Assembly (NCBI GenBank): GCA_949825025.1
Contig: OX463782.1
Span: 30,103,351 to 30,167,350 of the forward strand
Direction of reading: 5' to 3'
DNA: 64,000 nt
From: Siphlonurus alternatus
Taxonomy: Eukaryota; Arthropoda; Insecta; Ephemeroptera; Siphlonuridae
Both the position numbers and the translations under genes were made by a program. Below, one piece after another: positions 1 to 12,643 of this stretch. The notes beneath the pieces were generated by a model. The model had not been told where the DNA came from. It worked only from the letters and a program-made list of their open reading frames with translations, and did not search any database. Each line of letters starts with the position of its first letter. Position 1 is the first letter of the stretch.

Positions 1-2047
1 AAAATATCTAGATATATATTATAGATATAAATAAATATAGATATAATACTTAATTATTGATTTAAAGAATTCGAGCATTAAAATTGGCATCTTTATAGGT
101 CTTATATGCTTTTTACTTTTTTTAAAGTAACATTATATTCATGTACAATAATTTTACATTTTCTTATGAATTCTTTGAAAACATTTCCCGATGGAAAAAT
201 TTTAAATTAAATTTTTGTACAAAAAATATATAACATTTTGTATAAGTGGATTATTTTAACCTTTTGCTCAATGATTTTACAAATTGATTAACAAATTTGC
301 AATTTTTAATGAAAAAATGACGAAAACGTTAAAAAAGGTATAAAGTTACATTATACGCTAAATTTTACAAAAACTTACAAATATTTCTTACAGTGTATGA
401 TATGAGATATCACTGATATCTCGGGGATATCACAGATATGATGAGACCGTTGTAAGCGCGCGTGGATATATATACTATGACACGCTTAATTACTTCTACA
501 ACTTCTTAGTAATTAATTTAAAGAGAATTTGTGGTTATATAATGAGCTTATTATAGATGCAATTAAACTGTAATGCTTGAATTCTCCGGTATAGGTGGTT
601 AGGCTGCTCGCAGACAGCATCGCGTATGATTTCGTATTGTGTATGACTTCATATGATAAAAATTTAGAACCGGTTCTAAATGAGAAACTTTTACGATGTC
701 ATACCATACGCTACCATGCGAAGCTGTGTGCGCGCACGTATCTGATCGCACAGTTTCTTAATTTTTTTATCATACGCTGCGAAATCATGCGATTCTGTCT
801 GTGACTAGCCTTAATCTATATTTTTATAGGTAGCGATCGATTTGTATCATATTTTATGCACGTTTTGGTGTCTGCATAGCAATGACGAAAGCATAATCAG
901 TATCATCACTGCAGCTAGCTTACAGAAACGTACATTGTTGGTCCACACGTATCGATAATTTTTTATTTCTTAATTAGCACAATTAATTTTTAACTTTTAT
1001 TTACAATAACACAAATAAGCCCATGCATTGTTTTATGCCTATCATAAGGTATTTAAATTTAGAAAACAGACTTTTATGTTAAAAAGAAATCGGTATTTGA
1101 TTTGATAATAACCTAATATAGCATGATATATATGCTGGAAAAATATCAGTACATGCAATTTCATCTATATTATGTTGCCTCTCCGGGAGAATAAAATATT
1201 TTATTGATTCTTTTGAATCAAAACTTCTGCTTGATGGTTAATATATATAATATGGAGCTCTATAGCTATGAAATTCTTAATTAATCCTCTGTGTGTGTGT
1301 ATATATATATATATATCAGGTCGATTATAGATTTTTTTAAAGAGAAATAAATAATATACAAAATGTTTACTTTAACAGAATTTGCATGAGTTCGCGAACC
1401 ATTCAGTAAAATGGAAATAGTATATATAAGTCTATAAACGTCCAAAACTACTATATTGATAATAATTAAGGTCAACTAATACATGTATATTTGAATAATA
1501 TTTTAATAATAATTTATTTCGAACGACGGTATTATACTGCATATTAGTGCATATATATGGTACTCATTGTTCATTACAAGATGATTCACGTCTGACAAAA
1601 TACAAGAAATTTAATTTATAATTAAGTTTGGCAAATATAATAAAATATACTGTGTATTATGATATTGATCGACATATTGCATAGCACTTCTATCTCTAGA
1701 AACTCGATCTATATTATATTTTAGTCAAATTAAAAGACGCAGTAAAACACAGTATATATAGTTTAATAATTGTAATAGATTATAATTAATATTATAATTA
1801 TTAAAATATTATTAATAGTATAATATTAATATTGTAATATTTGTCGGCTCAAGTTTCGTATTTTGATTTTGCGTATGTGAATGTCTAACAGTAAGATTAT
1901 AAATAATATAATATATACTCTCAGCTCTCATGCAGAGTTTTCTGAGGTTTTCTCTGTCTCTCTGTGAATAAATTAAAGATCTGAAAAAGTTAGTACAACT
2001 TCGATCTCAACTCATTTGATTGCAATAGAGCGTTTACCGCGTTTATC
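1..2047. other. Intergenic AT-rich sequence upstream of SRBD1
   Basis: I find no convincing coding exon here. The stretch is A/T-rich with short TA runs near 1300 and 1790-1850, and short GATATC palindromes near 400-425. The one structured feature is a foldback at about 610-801, listed separately. The last 150 bases before 2047 probably belong to the SRBD1 promoter. Confidence 0.6.
610..801. repeat. Foldback (MITE-like) inverted repeat
   Basis: The ends are inverted copies of each other: CAGACAGCATCGCGTATGAT on the left and the reverse complement of ATCATGCGATTCTGTCTG on the right. In between lie a second inverted pair (TATGATAAAA / TTTTATCATA) and a palindrome, TTAGAACCGGTTCTAA, near 665-680. 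There is no coding potential. It fits a small non-autonomous DNA element; the superfamily is not clear. Confidence 0.5.
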
Positions 2048-2059
2048 CGCGCATGCGCA
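2048..2059. promoter_or_regulatory. NRF1-like palindrome in the SRBD1 promoter
   Basis: CGCGCATGCGCA lies about 205 bases before the SRBD1 start codon and matches the palindromic NRF1 (insect Ewg-type) consensus. Such sites are typical of TATA-less housekeeping promoters, and I see no TATA box close by. The function is inferred from the motif only. A second NRF1-like site occurs at 60933, before another candidate first exon. Confidence 0.5.
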
Positions 2060-2264
2060 TATATCGGTGGAAAATTTTGTCACAATTGTCTGCTAGGGGC
2101 GTAACTCTTACAAATCATCAACATCAGCAAACAGCTGTTTCAGTGGGGAGGCGCCAAACCGAAGTTTGTATACCGCGAGCAAAACATTTTCTTTTTGGAG
2201 TTCACCTTTATAAGAGCTCTGAAACGGTTTTATTAGTGAGAGTCATACCGATAACCGATCAAGA

Positions 2265-5200
2265 ATGACCAGCAAAGCGAGTTCTAATAGTGGCAAGGTC
2301 GGTAACAATGAGGGAGACCAGGAAGATGCCATGCCCCGTGTTGTCCGACGCTCTGCTATCAAGCGACCAAGGGCCGTCATTCATGATAGCAGTGAGGACG
2401 AAGAGAACTCTTCAGCAGACGAGGTGTGTATATTTAAGTAAAGATGCGTATGCATATGCATACATTAAAGTAACCCATTATGCATAGTAACCGTTCACTG
2501 AAATTATGCATACAATGTATGCATACAGTGTATCATACCGGTATGCATATGCATTATACGTATAATATCATGCATATACAGTTATATGCATATGTATGTA
2601 TATAATTATAATGTATGCATAATTATGCATATATCAATGCCACACTGCATGGCGACAAGTGGCCCTGCAAATTATATCTCGAGTAACAGTATCATCAGTA
2701 TATATATACTGTATCTGTTTTTACACTCTCGTAATCAAGCACTACGTACTACTGCAAGTATTTTTATTAAGGTTATCATAAGATGTCTCATTTACAACCT
2801 CATGTTAATTGATACAACACTTGAAAACAAACAAAACCCACCTTGCAAGCTGTGCTGACACAACCTGCAATTATGGTCCTAAGTCTCCAGCACCAGCACG
2901 ACTTCCACATTACTGTATGCAGTGTCGAAGACACCACCGCGAGTTACGTGCTTCTAATAACTCAGGTCGCAACCTTATCAGCACTCGATGTGAACCAAAC
3001 GCCCCTGACTAGGTTCCTGGTACACATTAGGAAGAGCGGGGGGATCACCCAGCAAAAAGAACATTAAATAAATTATGCATGAGGAGCTATAGATGACCCT
3101 TGGGGTTGATAAAAGCGAAACCATACAACTTTGAAATCACAGATGGGCATAGCAATATGTACCCTCTACCTAACTCCATTTGTTTATAATCAAGTAGTCA
3201 ATAGTGTGATATAATTTTTTTGTATGTTGGTGAATGTATGATGCAAGTTAATAAACATTTTATGTAACCACCTTGAGCTTTATCTAATTCATTCTGTACA
3301 TTGACTTTCAGGAAGTGGAAGATAAGAAACCAATTAAGCGTCCCACGGTAAAAAAAGAATCAAAGAAGCAGAATATCAAGCAAGAAAGCAATGCTGAAGG
3401 AACAAAGAAGTCACGCAGGTATATACAGTATTTATACCAAAAGTGGATAGAAAACACTCCTGGTTTCAGTAGTTGGAAAAAACATTTAAAATAAAGCACC
3501 AATTTCTCTTTCTTACTGTTATTTTAAATAAATAATGTTATTGTTTAAGATATAATGAAAGTTATTTTGAAAATTTGACAGCGTAGTCTTCATTATTTTA
3601 ATACATAATTAATAGGTACTAAGTTTGTTATAAACTTGTGAACAGCAAGCAGCCGGCTAGTAAGCGAGTGAAGCTTGAGCCAACTGCGGAAGAGAAAAGT
3701 GAGGCTGGAGTCAGCTGGGCAGACGGTGGCGACACCAAGCCATCCAAAAAGAAGCTCAAGCAGGAGGATGACAATGAGGTGAGGACTTCATTATCTAAAT
3801 CTCGTCTACCTTGAAAACAACAATAATTTATAAAAATATATTCTGTGCTCTTGCATAGAAGCAGAAGATCTCTTTCACCTTTTAGACTCCTTTAACACAA
3901 ATCAACTTTTACATTAAACAGTATTCAATTTTTCCTTCTTTAGTTCCTTAGTTGTTTTTACAGGCACAAGAAAAATATTGAAAACTTCATGCACTATGTA
4001 GTTACTTAAAATTAATTTAAAAAAAAAGTAAATTTGTGATTCATTTATATATTACAATCGTCCTGTAATCTTGTAGTATTTTAGCATACTTTTTAAGTTT
4101 TTTAGTTACTCATTTTACCGTAACTTACTTACAGTAGGCTAGCAATTGCTATTGCACCACAGGTATCACACAAAACTCTAGCACCTCTAACCCTCCACAG
4201 ATTCAAGTGCTGTGGGACTCAGCAGAGGTTCTGGCGGACACGCAGCACATCTCGGTGCAAGTGGCTCGCAACGTGGTACACCTGTTGGAAGAGGACAACA
4301 CCATCCCCTTCATCGCCCGCTACCGTCGAGGCCTCACTGACAACATGGAGGCCGAGCAGCTGAGAGACGTTAAGGAAGCCTACGAGGAACTCAAGTAAGC
4401 TGGCAATCTCTTTGAAAATAACCTCCCAAAAAAACATGATCTAATGTTTGTCCAAATTATGTTTTTCGAATAGAAGAAAAGTGAAACTGTAAATCACGTA
4501 GAAAATACATACTCTAAAGCTTTTTATTTAATTTCCTTAAGGTAGAGATAACACGGATCAGCTCGCCCAATGCTAAAAAAATCCCATTCATAAAAATTAT
4601 GAAAAAAATTAAAATGTTCTCCTCTACATCCCCTATCAGTAGGTAAAATATCAGGTATACAAAAACGAGCTAGTTTTTGAGTTATTAATTTTTAAAGTTG
4701 ACTAATTTAACATGGAGAAATGGAACTTCCATGTTAAATTAGTCAACTTTAAAAATTAATAACTCAAAAACTAGCTCGTTTTTGTATACCTGATATTTTA
4801 CCTACTGATAGGGGATGTAGAGGAGAACATTTTAAATTTTTTCATAATTTTTGTGAATGGGATTTTTTTAGCATTGGGCCAGCTGATCCGTATTATCTCT
4901 ACCTTAACTTTCACTTTACTTTTTCTTTTACTTTTACTTTTTTTTTTTTTTTTTTTTTCTTTGTAAATTTTGAAGTATGAACACATACAGGTGCAATATT
5001 TAGCCAAAGATTTGCTGGGAAGGGAAATATAGCTATACAGTATTTATGAATTATGCTAATATCATTTAGTTTTATTTATTTACTTTCAATTTTCGCAAAT
5101 TAAAGATAGATTAAAATTTGACAAATTATAAATGTTGCGCACCCAGACTTTAAAATTAAATTAAATACAATAATTATCAAAATTATGTTAATGAAAGTTA

Positions 5201-8200
5201 GTTCTTGCCCCTATCCCTACTGTTTTAGAGTCAATGTTACTGTATTATCATCTTAATTAATTAATGTTTCTCGTTTGTTCTCAGGAGCGTACAAAACAAG
5301 GTCAAGAACGTGATAAAACAAATCTCACAGGCTGGCAAGCTGACCCCAGATATCAAGATTGCAGTTTTAGCATCACAGAGCCTTGCTGAACTGGAGCATG
5401 TGGTACGTTAGTCATGGAACACTAGGGTCAGTGTTAATAATTTAGTTTAGTCCTCTGTTGATCATTAAACTTCAATTAAATTACAAATGCATTTTAAATT
5501 AATAATAAATTTTACCCTATAATTATATTTATTAGAACATAATATATATAAAATCAATTCATAGAGTATGGTAATTGTACTAGTTACCGGCCACACTATG
5601 TTATCGGCCACCCCACTTTTGAGGCACTTCACGTCATTTGACGGAGTTTCACCCATTTGACCGCTAGATGGCGTTAGTGGTCCGAACTCGCACAGAAAAT
5701 TTCAGAACGATCGGACTATTTTAACTTTTTTTTAACATGGTGGCCGATACGCGACACCCCCTAAAAAATTATTTTCTCATAAGAATAACATGTAAAAATC
5801 CCTTAACATGACGGTAACTAGTACAGTTACCATATTATTGCATCATGCATACAGTGTACAGTAGCTAAAACCAAGATTACAAAAATAGTTCTGTGACATT
5901 TTTAGGAGCAATGCATTTGATTTTGTATACATTAAATTGTAAAATGTAACACAAAATATTGAAATAATTATTTCAAATTTATTTAAAATGAAAGGACATT
6001 TTTTTCATTAACCATATAACATTATTAATCTTCAATCTTAACTTTTCTATTTGTTAATTTATAAGTAATTCAGAGAAATATTTATTTTTACCCCTTGTAC
6101 TGAAGTAAAATTATTTTCTGTTAATGCCACACAAAAGATTTTACTAATGCTTTCCTCTGCAGGCTTCTCCCTTCAAGAGTGGCAGCAAGCGTACCCTGGC
6201 TGAGCGTGCCAGGGCCCTGGGTCTGGAGGAAGCAGCCATGTGCATGCTGAAGGGGTCTCAGAACGGCCGAAGCTTTATCGAACCTCAGAGCCTTGTGAAG
6301 CCAGACACCCCTGGCTTGGCCAGTCTGCAGGAGGTGGAGACTGGACTGCAGCACATCATCGCTGATGTGATCAGCAAGGAGCAACAGGTAGGACTACGGA
6401 ACATTTGCTAAATACTGTATTATCAAAACTTGGATTGCTTGGTTTCTAGTAGTTGTAATTTTTTATGTTTTTATTATTATAATAGAAAGTATTAAAAAAA
6501 CATTCATTGTTTTATCATTGATTCATTTTACTTCCTCATATTACTGTATTCTAGAAATAAAGGCAAAAAGAAAAAGCATTATAAGTTTGTAAACCAATCA
6601 TTGCCTATAAAAATAATATTCCATTTCATTCTTATATTTGGGTATAAGTGAAGACACTATATAATAGTTTTTAAAAAGTAAAATAATTTCTTCATTTAAT
6701 TTAAAAAGGTGGAATAAATTTAACTGTGAGCACCAAAGGGGTTCTGCTTGACATGAATTTTTTTAGGCCTATTTAATAAAGAAAATTATTGTGGTGGCCC
6801 TGTAGTGCATGCAACTATCCAAGGTTATAAACAATAAAAACTATTGTAATAAATGTTTTGTTAGCTTCTTATCTTGCTTCACTGATAACGATATTTACTG
6901 TACAGGTGCTGGGTCTTATTCGAGAGCTCAAAAGCAAGGAGTACCTCATGCTGGAGAGCCACAAGGCACGAGCTGCTGTCGGTACCGGGAAGGCTAAGAA
7001 GGCGGCGGCGACTGGTGCCAAGACTGGGGCCAAGAGCGGCGCTGACGATGACAAGTTTGCTAACTACTACCAGTTCTCAGTGCCTGTCAAAAACGCCAAG
7101 GCACACCAGGTGACACAATACTGTTTTTTGTTTCTAATATAGTTTATAAAATATTTAAATACTCATACCTCTAAAAAAAATTGTATACAGTATTATTTTA
7201 AATTTTACATACATAGCTATCTTGAGTACTTTTGTTTTTACAGCTCTGATATTTCAAAGCTGTGGAATGAAATGAATCAAATTTGAATATTGAGGTGTTC
7301 TTTTCAGTGGCGAGCGTTTACATTAGTATAGCCTATAACTTCATTTACTGTTCGCTGCTGGTCGTTCTTATAGCAAAGTTGAAATTTTTAATAACAATTC
7401 AATCAAATGAAGAGTTTTAAAAAAGTTAAAATTTTACTTCTTTTTCTTTATTGGGCGCGATTCACGAAACAGTTAGCCAGGCTTTAACCATGTTTAGCTT
7501 AATCACGTTTAGTTTAAACTATGCCTGTTTTACGTGTTAAATCACCTTGCTAAACGTGGTTAAGCTAAACGCGGATAAGAACTTGGATAACTCTTTCGTG
7601 AATCACCCCCATTACTTCTTGATTGTATTTTTTTAAAAATCACATTTTTATTAAAATGAAATGTTTACATTAATTACAATAAATCTGTATGATGCTCTTT
7701 CTACAGCATACAAACAGTGCTGTATGTTGCATTTTGTTTGATTCCTTTTTTTAATTATTTTGTTACATTGCCTTAGGTGATGGCTTTAAACCGTGGAGAG
7801 AAGTTGAAGGCCCTCACGGTAAAAATTATTGTTCCTGAGGGGTTCTGGCAAAAAGTTCGTCGCTTCTGTGAAGGTCATTTCCTGTCCACTGACGTCTACT
7901 TCAATAAGGTCATAAGATCCATTTGTGAGAAAGGCATCCAGGACGCCTGGGAGAGACTGTTGCAGCCACTAGTCACCAGGCAGGTAAGCATCCTGTGTCT
8001 ACCTGGAGGTCACTCCATGATTTGTAATTTTCAATAATAGCAGAAAACGTGAATAGACAATAATGGTTGCATTTTTTTATTTCATAATTATAAAATAAAA
8101 ATAAAATTATGCTTTTTCTTAATTTTTTCAGATTTTTTGGAGTGGGGGAACTAATTTTTAAAAAAATATTTAAAATATCTGAATTAGGGTGGTACAACCT

Positions 8201-11200
8201 GATGAGACAACCGTGACGTCATCAATAGCCAATCACAGCACGACAAAATGACTTCACGGTTGTCCCATCAGGTGTACCACCCTAATTCAGATATTTTAAT
8301 TATATTTTTTAAAATTAGTTCCCGCACTTCAAAAATTCTGAAAAAATTCAGAAAAGCATAATTTTAGGTACATATATTTTCTAATTATGAAATAAAAAAA
8401 ATGCAACCATTAATGTCTATTATACTTTCCAGGTTTTCTGATTTCTCAGTCAGCTGTCACCTAAGACCGATGTGATTGATTGCAGGTGCGTGCCGAGTTG
8501 ACACAAAGGGCAGAGAAGGCGGGGCTTGAGGTGTTTGCTGAGAACCTGAAGCACCTGCTGCTTGCACCCCCACTCAAGGGTCGTACCGTACTCGGTATTG
8601 ACCCAGGCTTTAAGCACGGCTGCAAAGTGGCAGTGGTGGCACCATCTGGGGATTTGCTGCACACCGGTGTCATTCATCCTCATTTTGGGAAGGGTGAGTG
8701 TTTGCATTGTTGAAAACACCATATCTTTTGAATCTTATGAAGCAAAGTGATCTACAAGTACTGTATTTATTGTTAAAAATCTATTGGAGTCAACCTGAAA
8801 AAAAAAAAAAAAATTAAATGCCGGTAACATTTCTGATTATTATTTTATTTTAATTCTACATTCTTTGAAATTTATATTTTTCAAACAATTTTATTTTTAA
8901 CTTATGTTATGAGATTATATTTTAGATGCTGTTTGTTCTCATACTGACAAATGATGAAAAACAATCACGTTTTGCAGATGCCAAAGCAGACCCTGCAGCC
9001 CGGTCACTGCGGGACATTGCTTTGCGGTTCTCGTGTGATGTGGTGGCGCTGGGAAACGGCACAGCATGCAGGGAGACAGAGGCTTGGCTCGGAGCTCTGC
9101 TGGCTGACAAGTGGTTCTCTCCCCTTGACGTCGCCTACACTGTGGTTAGTGAATGCCTGTGTTTGATATAACGCATTATAGTGTAGTGTTCTAAATTTCA
9201 TGAAGCAACAAATATTACAATGAAAATAGATTTTGTAAAAAAAAAAAGCAGTTTGCAAAAAAATAATAACAAAAAAGGGGGGAAATATACATATTTTTTT
9301 TAATTCATTAAAAACTAACTGAATGTTGAATGTGTTATTGAAGGTATCAATGTTCCCTCAGGTGAGTGAGCAGGGAGCGTCCATCTACTCGTGCAGTCCC
9401 GAGGCCAAGCAAGAGTTCCCCGACCTTGATCCCAACCTCATCAGTGCTGCCTCCATCGCTCGCCGACTCCAGGAGCCTCTGGCAGAGCTTGTCAAGGTGG
9501 AGCCCCGTCATCTGGGGGTGAGTGCAAGAAACACAAACTGAGATTTATGGGAGACTCTTTATTGTCTCCAAAAACTCTGTCTTAAAATTAAGAAGCCTCA
9601 ATAATGATAACATCTTCAAACATTGACATGTTACAAGAAGACGAGGATCAGATAATGAATGAAATACCATCACAAAATTTTCATGTGCTACACTGTAATC
9701 TAATTATTTCTTTTGAATGCATTTAATTAAGTAAACATCCTTTGATTTTGTATCTCCATCTTTTATTATTCTTCTACTCTTTTTTTTTTTTTGTTTTGTT
9801 TTGTTTTGTTTTTTTTTTTTTTTTTTTGTATTTTATGCACAATTATATTTTATGAAGTGACTTCTTAATAAAAATGATGTAATGAAAAATTAAATAACAT
9901 ACTAGCATAATGTAAGTCGACTTAGTATGTGGAACTCTGTGATAACAATATTAAAGCATGCAAATCCTGCAAGCTAAATTTTCTTTTTTTCTCCCCAACA
10001 ATAAAATAACAAATCACTTCATACAGTACATCATATTCTTCAAGATAACCACAAAGTGTCGTAAAAGATTCACAAAACTGTTCTCCATCTTCCCACCAGG
10101 TTGGCATGTACCAGCATGACTTGCCTGACTCCCGACTGCGCTCCACACTTGACGAGGTGGTCCAGGAGTGTGTCAGCTTTGTGGGTGTCGACCTGAACAC
10201 GGCCTCGTTGTACTTGCTGCGTCGCATCGCTGGTCTTTCTGACGCCAGGGCCAAGCAGATCCTCGCCTGGAGGACCCAGAATGGAGCTTTTGTCTGCAGA
10301 CAGCAGCTTCTTCAGGTGAGTGGATTTAACACCTGTGCTTTCATTAGAAAACATCTAGAGTAAAAACTCGTTATTAAGTAACTGGTTGTTAGATAAAACT
10401 CGTTTTTTTCAGTAAAGGAGATCACGGTCCCATAAAAAATAATTAGCGTTACAGGTATAGGAAAAACTCAATATAAGGTAATACTTAATATTAGGTAAAC
10501 GTAATTTCCTGAGTCTCTTGACTATACTTAATAACAAGTTTTTTCTGTACCTACCTCATTTTTATATACATGTAATATCAAGCAAATAAACATATAGTAA
10601 AGTTTTTTTATTTAAACCTGGTAATTTTGTTCCAGATATTGTCATATGATACTGCATGAATGGAAATTAACATTTTTTTTAGTTGAATCAAAATTTAGCC
10701 TAAAAATTTCTTACAGAAAGAAGTTTAAAGTTATTTATCTTATAAAAGGAGTATCTAAAGCATTCTGTATTATTATGTATTATTTTTGTACATGAGGTAA
10801 AATGTCAATGAATCTGGTCTGATTATGTTACTGCAGGTGAAAGGTGTGGGAGCCAAGACGTTTGAACAGTGTGCTGGTTTTGTCCGAGTGATGGCTGCCA
10901 GTACAGGAAAGTCCACCTCAACTTCTGCCAAGGTAGTAAAACTCGAGCACTTGATGACATTTTATATGAAATTAAGTAAAAAAAAAAAAAAAATCATTAA
11001 ATTGTGAATGTACATCAGTACCAGATTGATAGATGTGTCTGACTCAAAACGTTGTTGTGTAAAAACTAGCTGAAAATTTTCTTGCAATATTAATGTACCT
11101 TGTAAACTCTGTAACTCTGCAATCACCTCTCAAAGATAGCCCCACTGACACTACATTAATTAAAATGCTTAAGGAAGTCAATTCTATTGCCGAAATATTT

Positions 11201-12605
11201 TGAAAAAAATGAAAACAGCAATATTGAGTGATAACCTCTCATTTAAGAACCTTTAAGAAAAATTAAGTTAAAAAAATTAGATTGACTATCATATGAAAGT
11301 TCTGTACAAACAAAGCACTCAGCATATTTCTGTCCCTTCTCCAAGTCTGTTACCTTTGCAGGGTAAGGGAAAGGCAGACTGCTCCCCCACACCCCTGGAC
11401 AGCACCAATGTTCACCCAGAGGCGTACTCCGCGGCCCAGCGTCTGATGCAGCTAAGTGGAGCCAGGCTGGAGGAGCTGGGGCAGCCGCAGTTCATCACCA
11501 AGGTCAAGGCGTGTGCAGACAAGAAGGGTGAGCATGACTCCATACTTGGGTCCTTCTGAACCTAGAAAATTAGCCAACTTATGTAATTACTATACGAAAC
11601 TGCTGCATATTTTAGAGCTTGCCTATTTAAAAATTAAATTGCTGTATTTTTTATATATCATTAGAGAGCGGAAAAAAGTCATTTTGACTTTTTGTGCATA
11701 TGAGGACTATTTCGTTATCATTTAGGATGTCCATCGATCTCTGGAAGTGGATTAAGATAAGCCTATAAAAAAAAAAGACTAATAATAATACCCTTGACAC
11801 CATTTTACCCTTTCGGGTGTGGCCAGGCCGATATTTAGCCTTGTCAGTAAGAGTTATCTTGTGACCATGCTGGGGCTTACCAGGCTCCCAGAACCCTTTT
11901 CCTGCACTCTTCTGGGCTCCTACTACCAGATCTGTGCAGCCTGCAGTGGCAGTGCAATACTGCAGGGCAGCGGAGTATAGACAGCCGTAAGCTGCCTTCC
12001 TCCTACCAACTCCATAATCTAGTAATTAGTCACACCCATCCCAAGTCACAAAAAGTCTGCCGGGTTCGGGAATTGAACCGGGGACCTTTCGGACCAGAGC
12101 CAGGGGTACTAACCACTATGCCTACACTACAAAGCGGATTAAAAAAGACTATTTAGACTTTTTTGTTTTTGCGACTATTTTGGCAAAATGTGACTTTTTT
12201 GTGACTTTTTGATACTTCTTAGTGCATTTCAGCTATTTTCTTCAAATCGTCAATAGGAACTAGTAAAGAAATATAAAAAAAAAAAATAATAATAAAACTC
12301 ACAAACCCATCAGAATTTTAAACACAGAATATTTTTTTTAACAATCAATGCCATCTATGGATGTACATCTTTTAAAACAAGTAAAAATATATTTTTATTG
12401 ATAATACTTTTAAAATGCCTATTTGCTGACTTTTTTAAAAAAAGTGACTTTTTGTAGACTATTCCAAAAAAAAAGGTGACTTTTTTTTTTAAGACTATTT
12501 TCCAAAAAAAATTGACTTTTTAGGCGCCTATTTTTGAAAAAAAAATGTGAATTTTTTCCGCTCTCTATATATCATACAATATAATTATATTATATATGAC
12601 TGTAT

Positions 12606-12643
<38 letters not shown>

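Noticed and set aside
2053..3067. Several + strand ORFs of 65-90 codons around the SRBD1 5' end
   Set aside because: Other frames of the 5' UTR and exon 1, or intron 1 sequence; exon 1 from 2265 gives the only frame that splices on into SRBD1.
12057..12130. Functional tRNA gene on the - strand
   Set aside because: The acceptor stem does not pair and the sequence continues into a SINE body; the A and B boxes alone do not make a tRNA gene.
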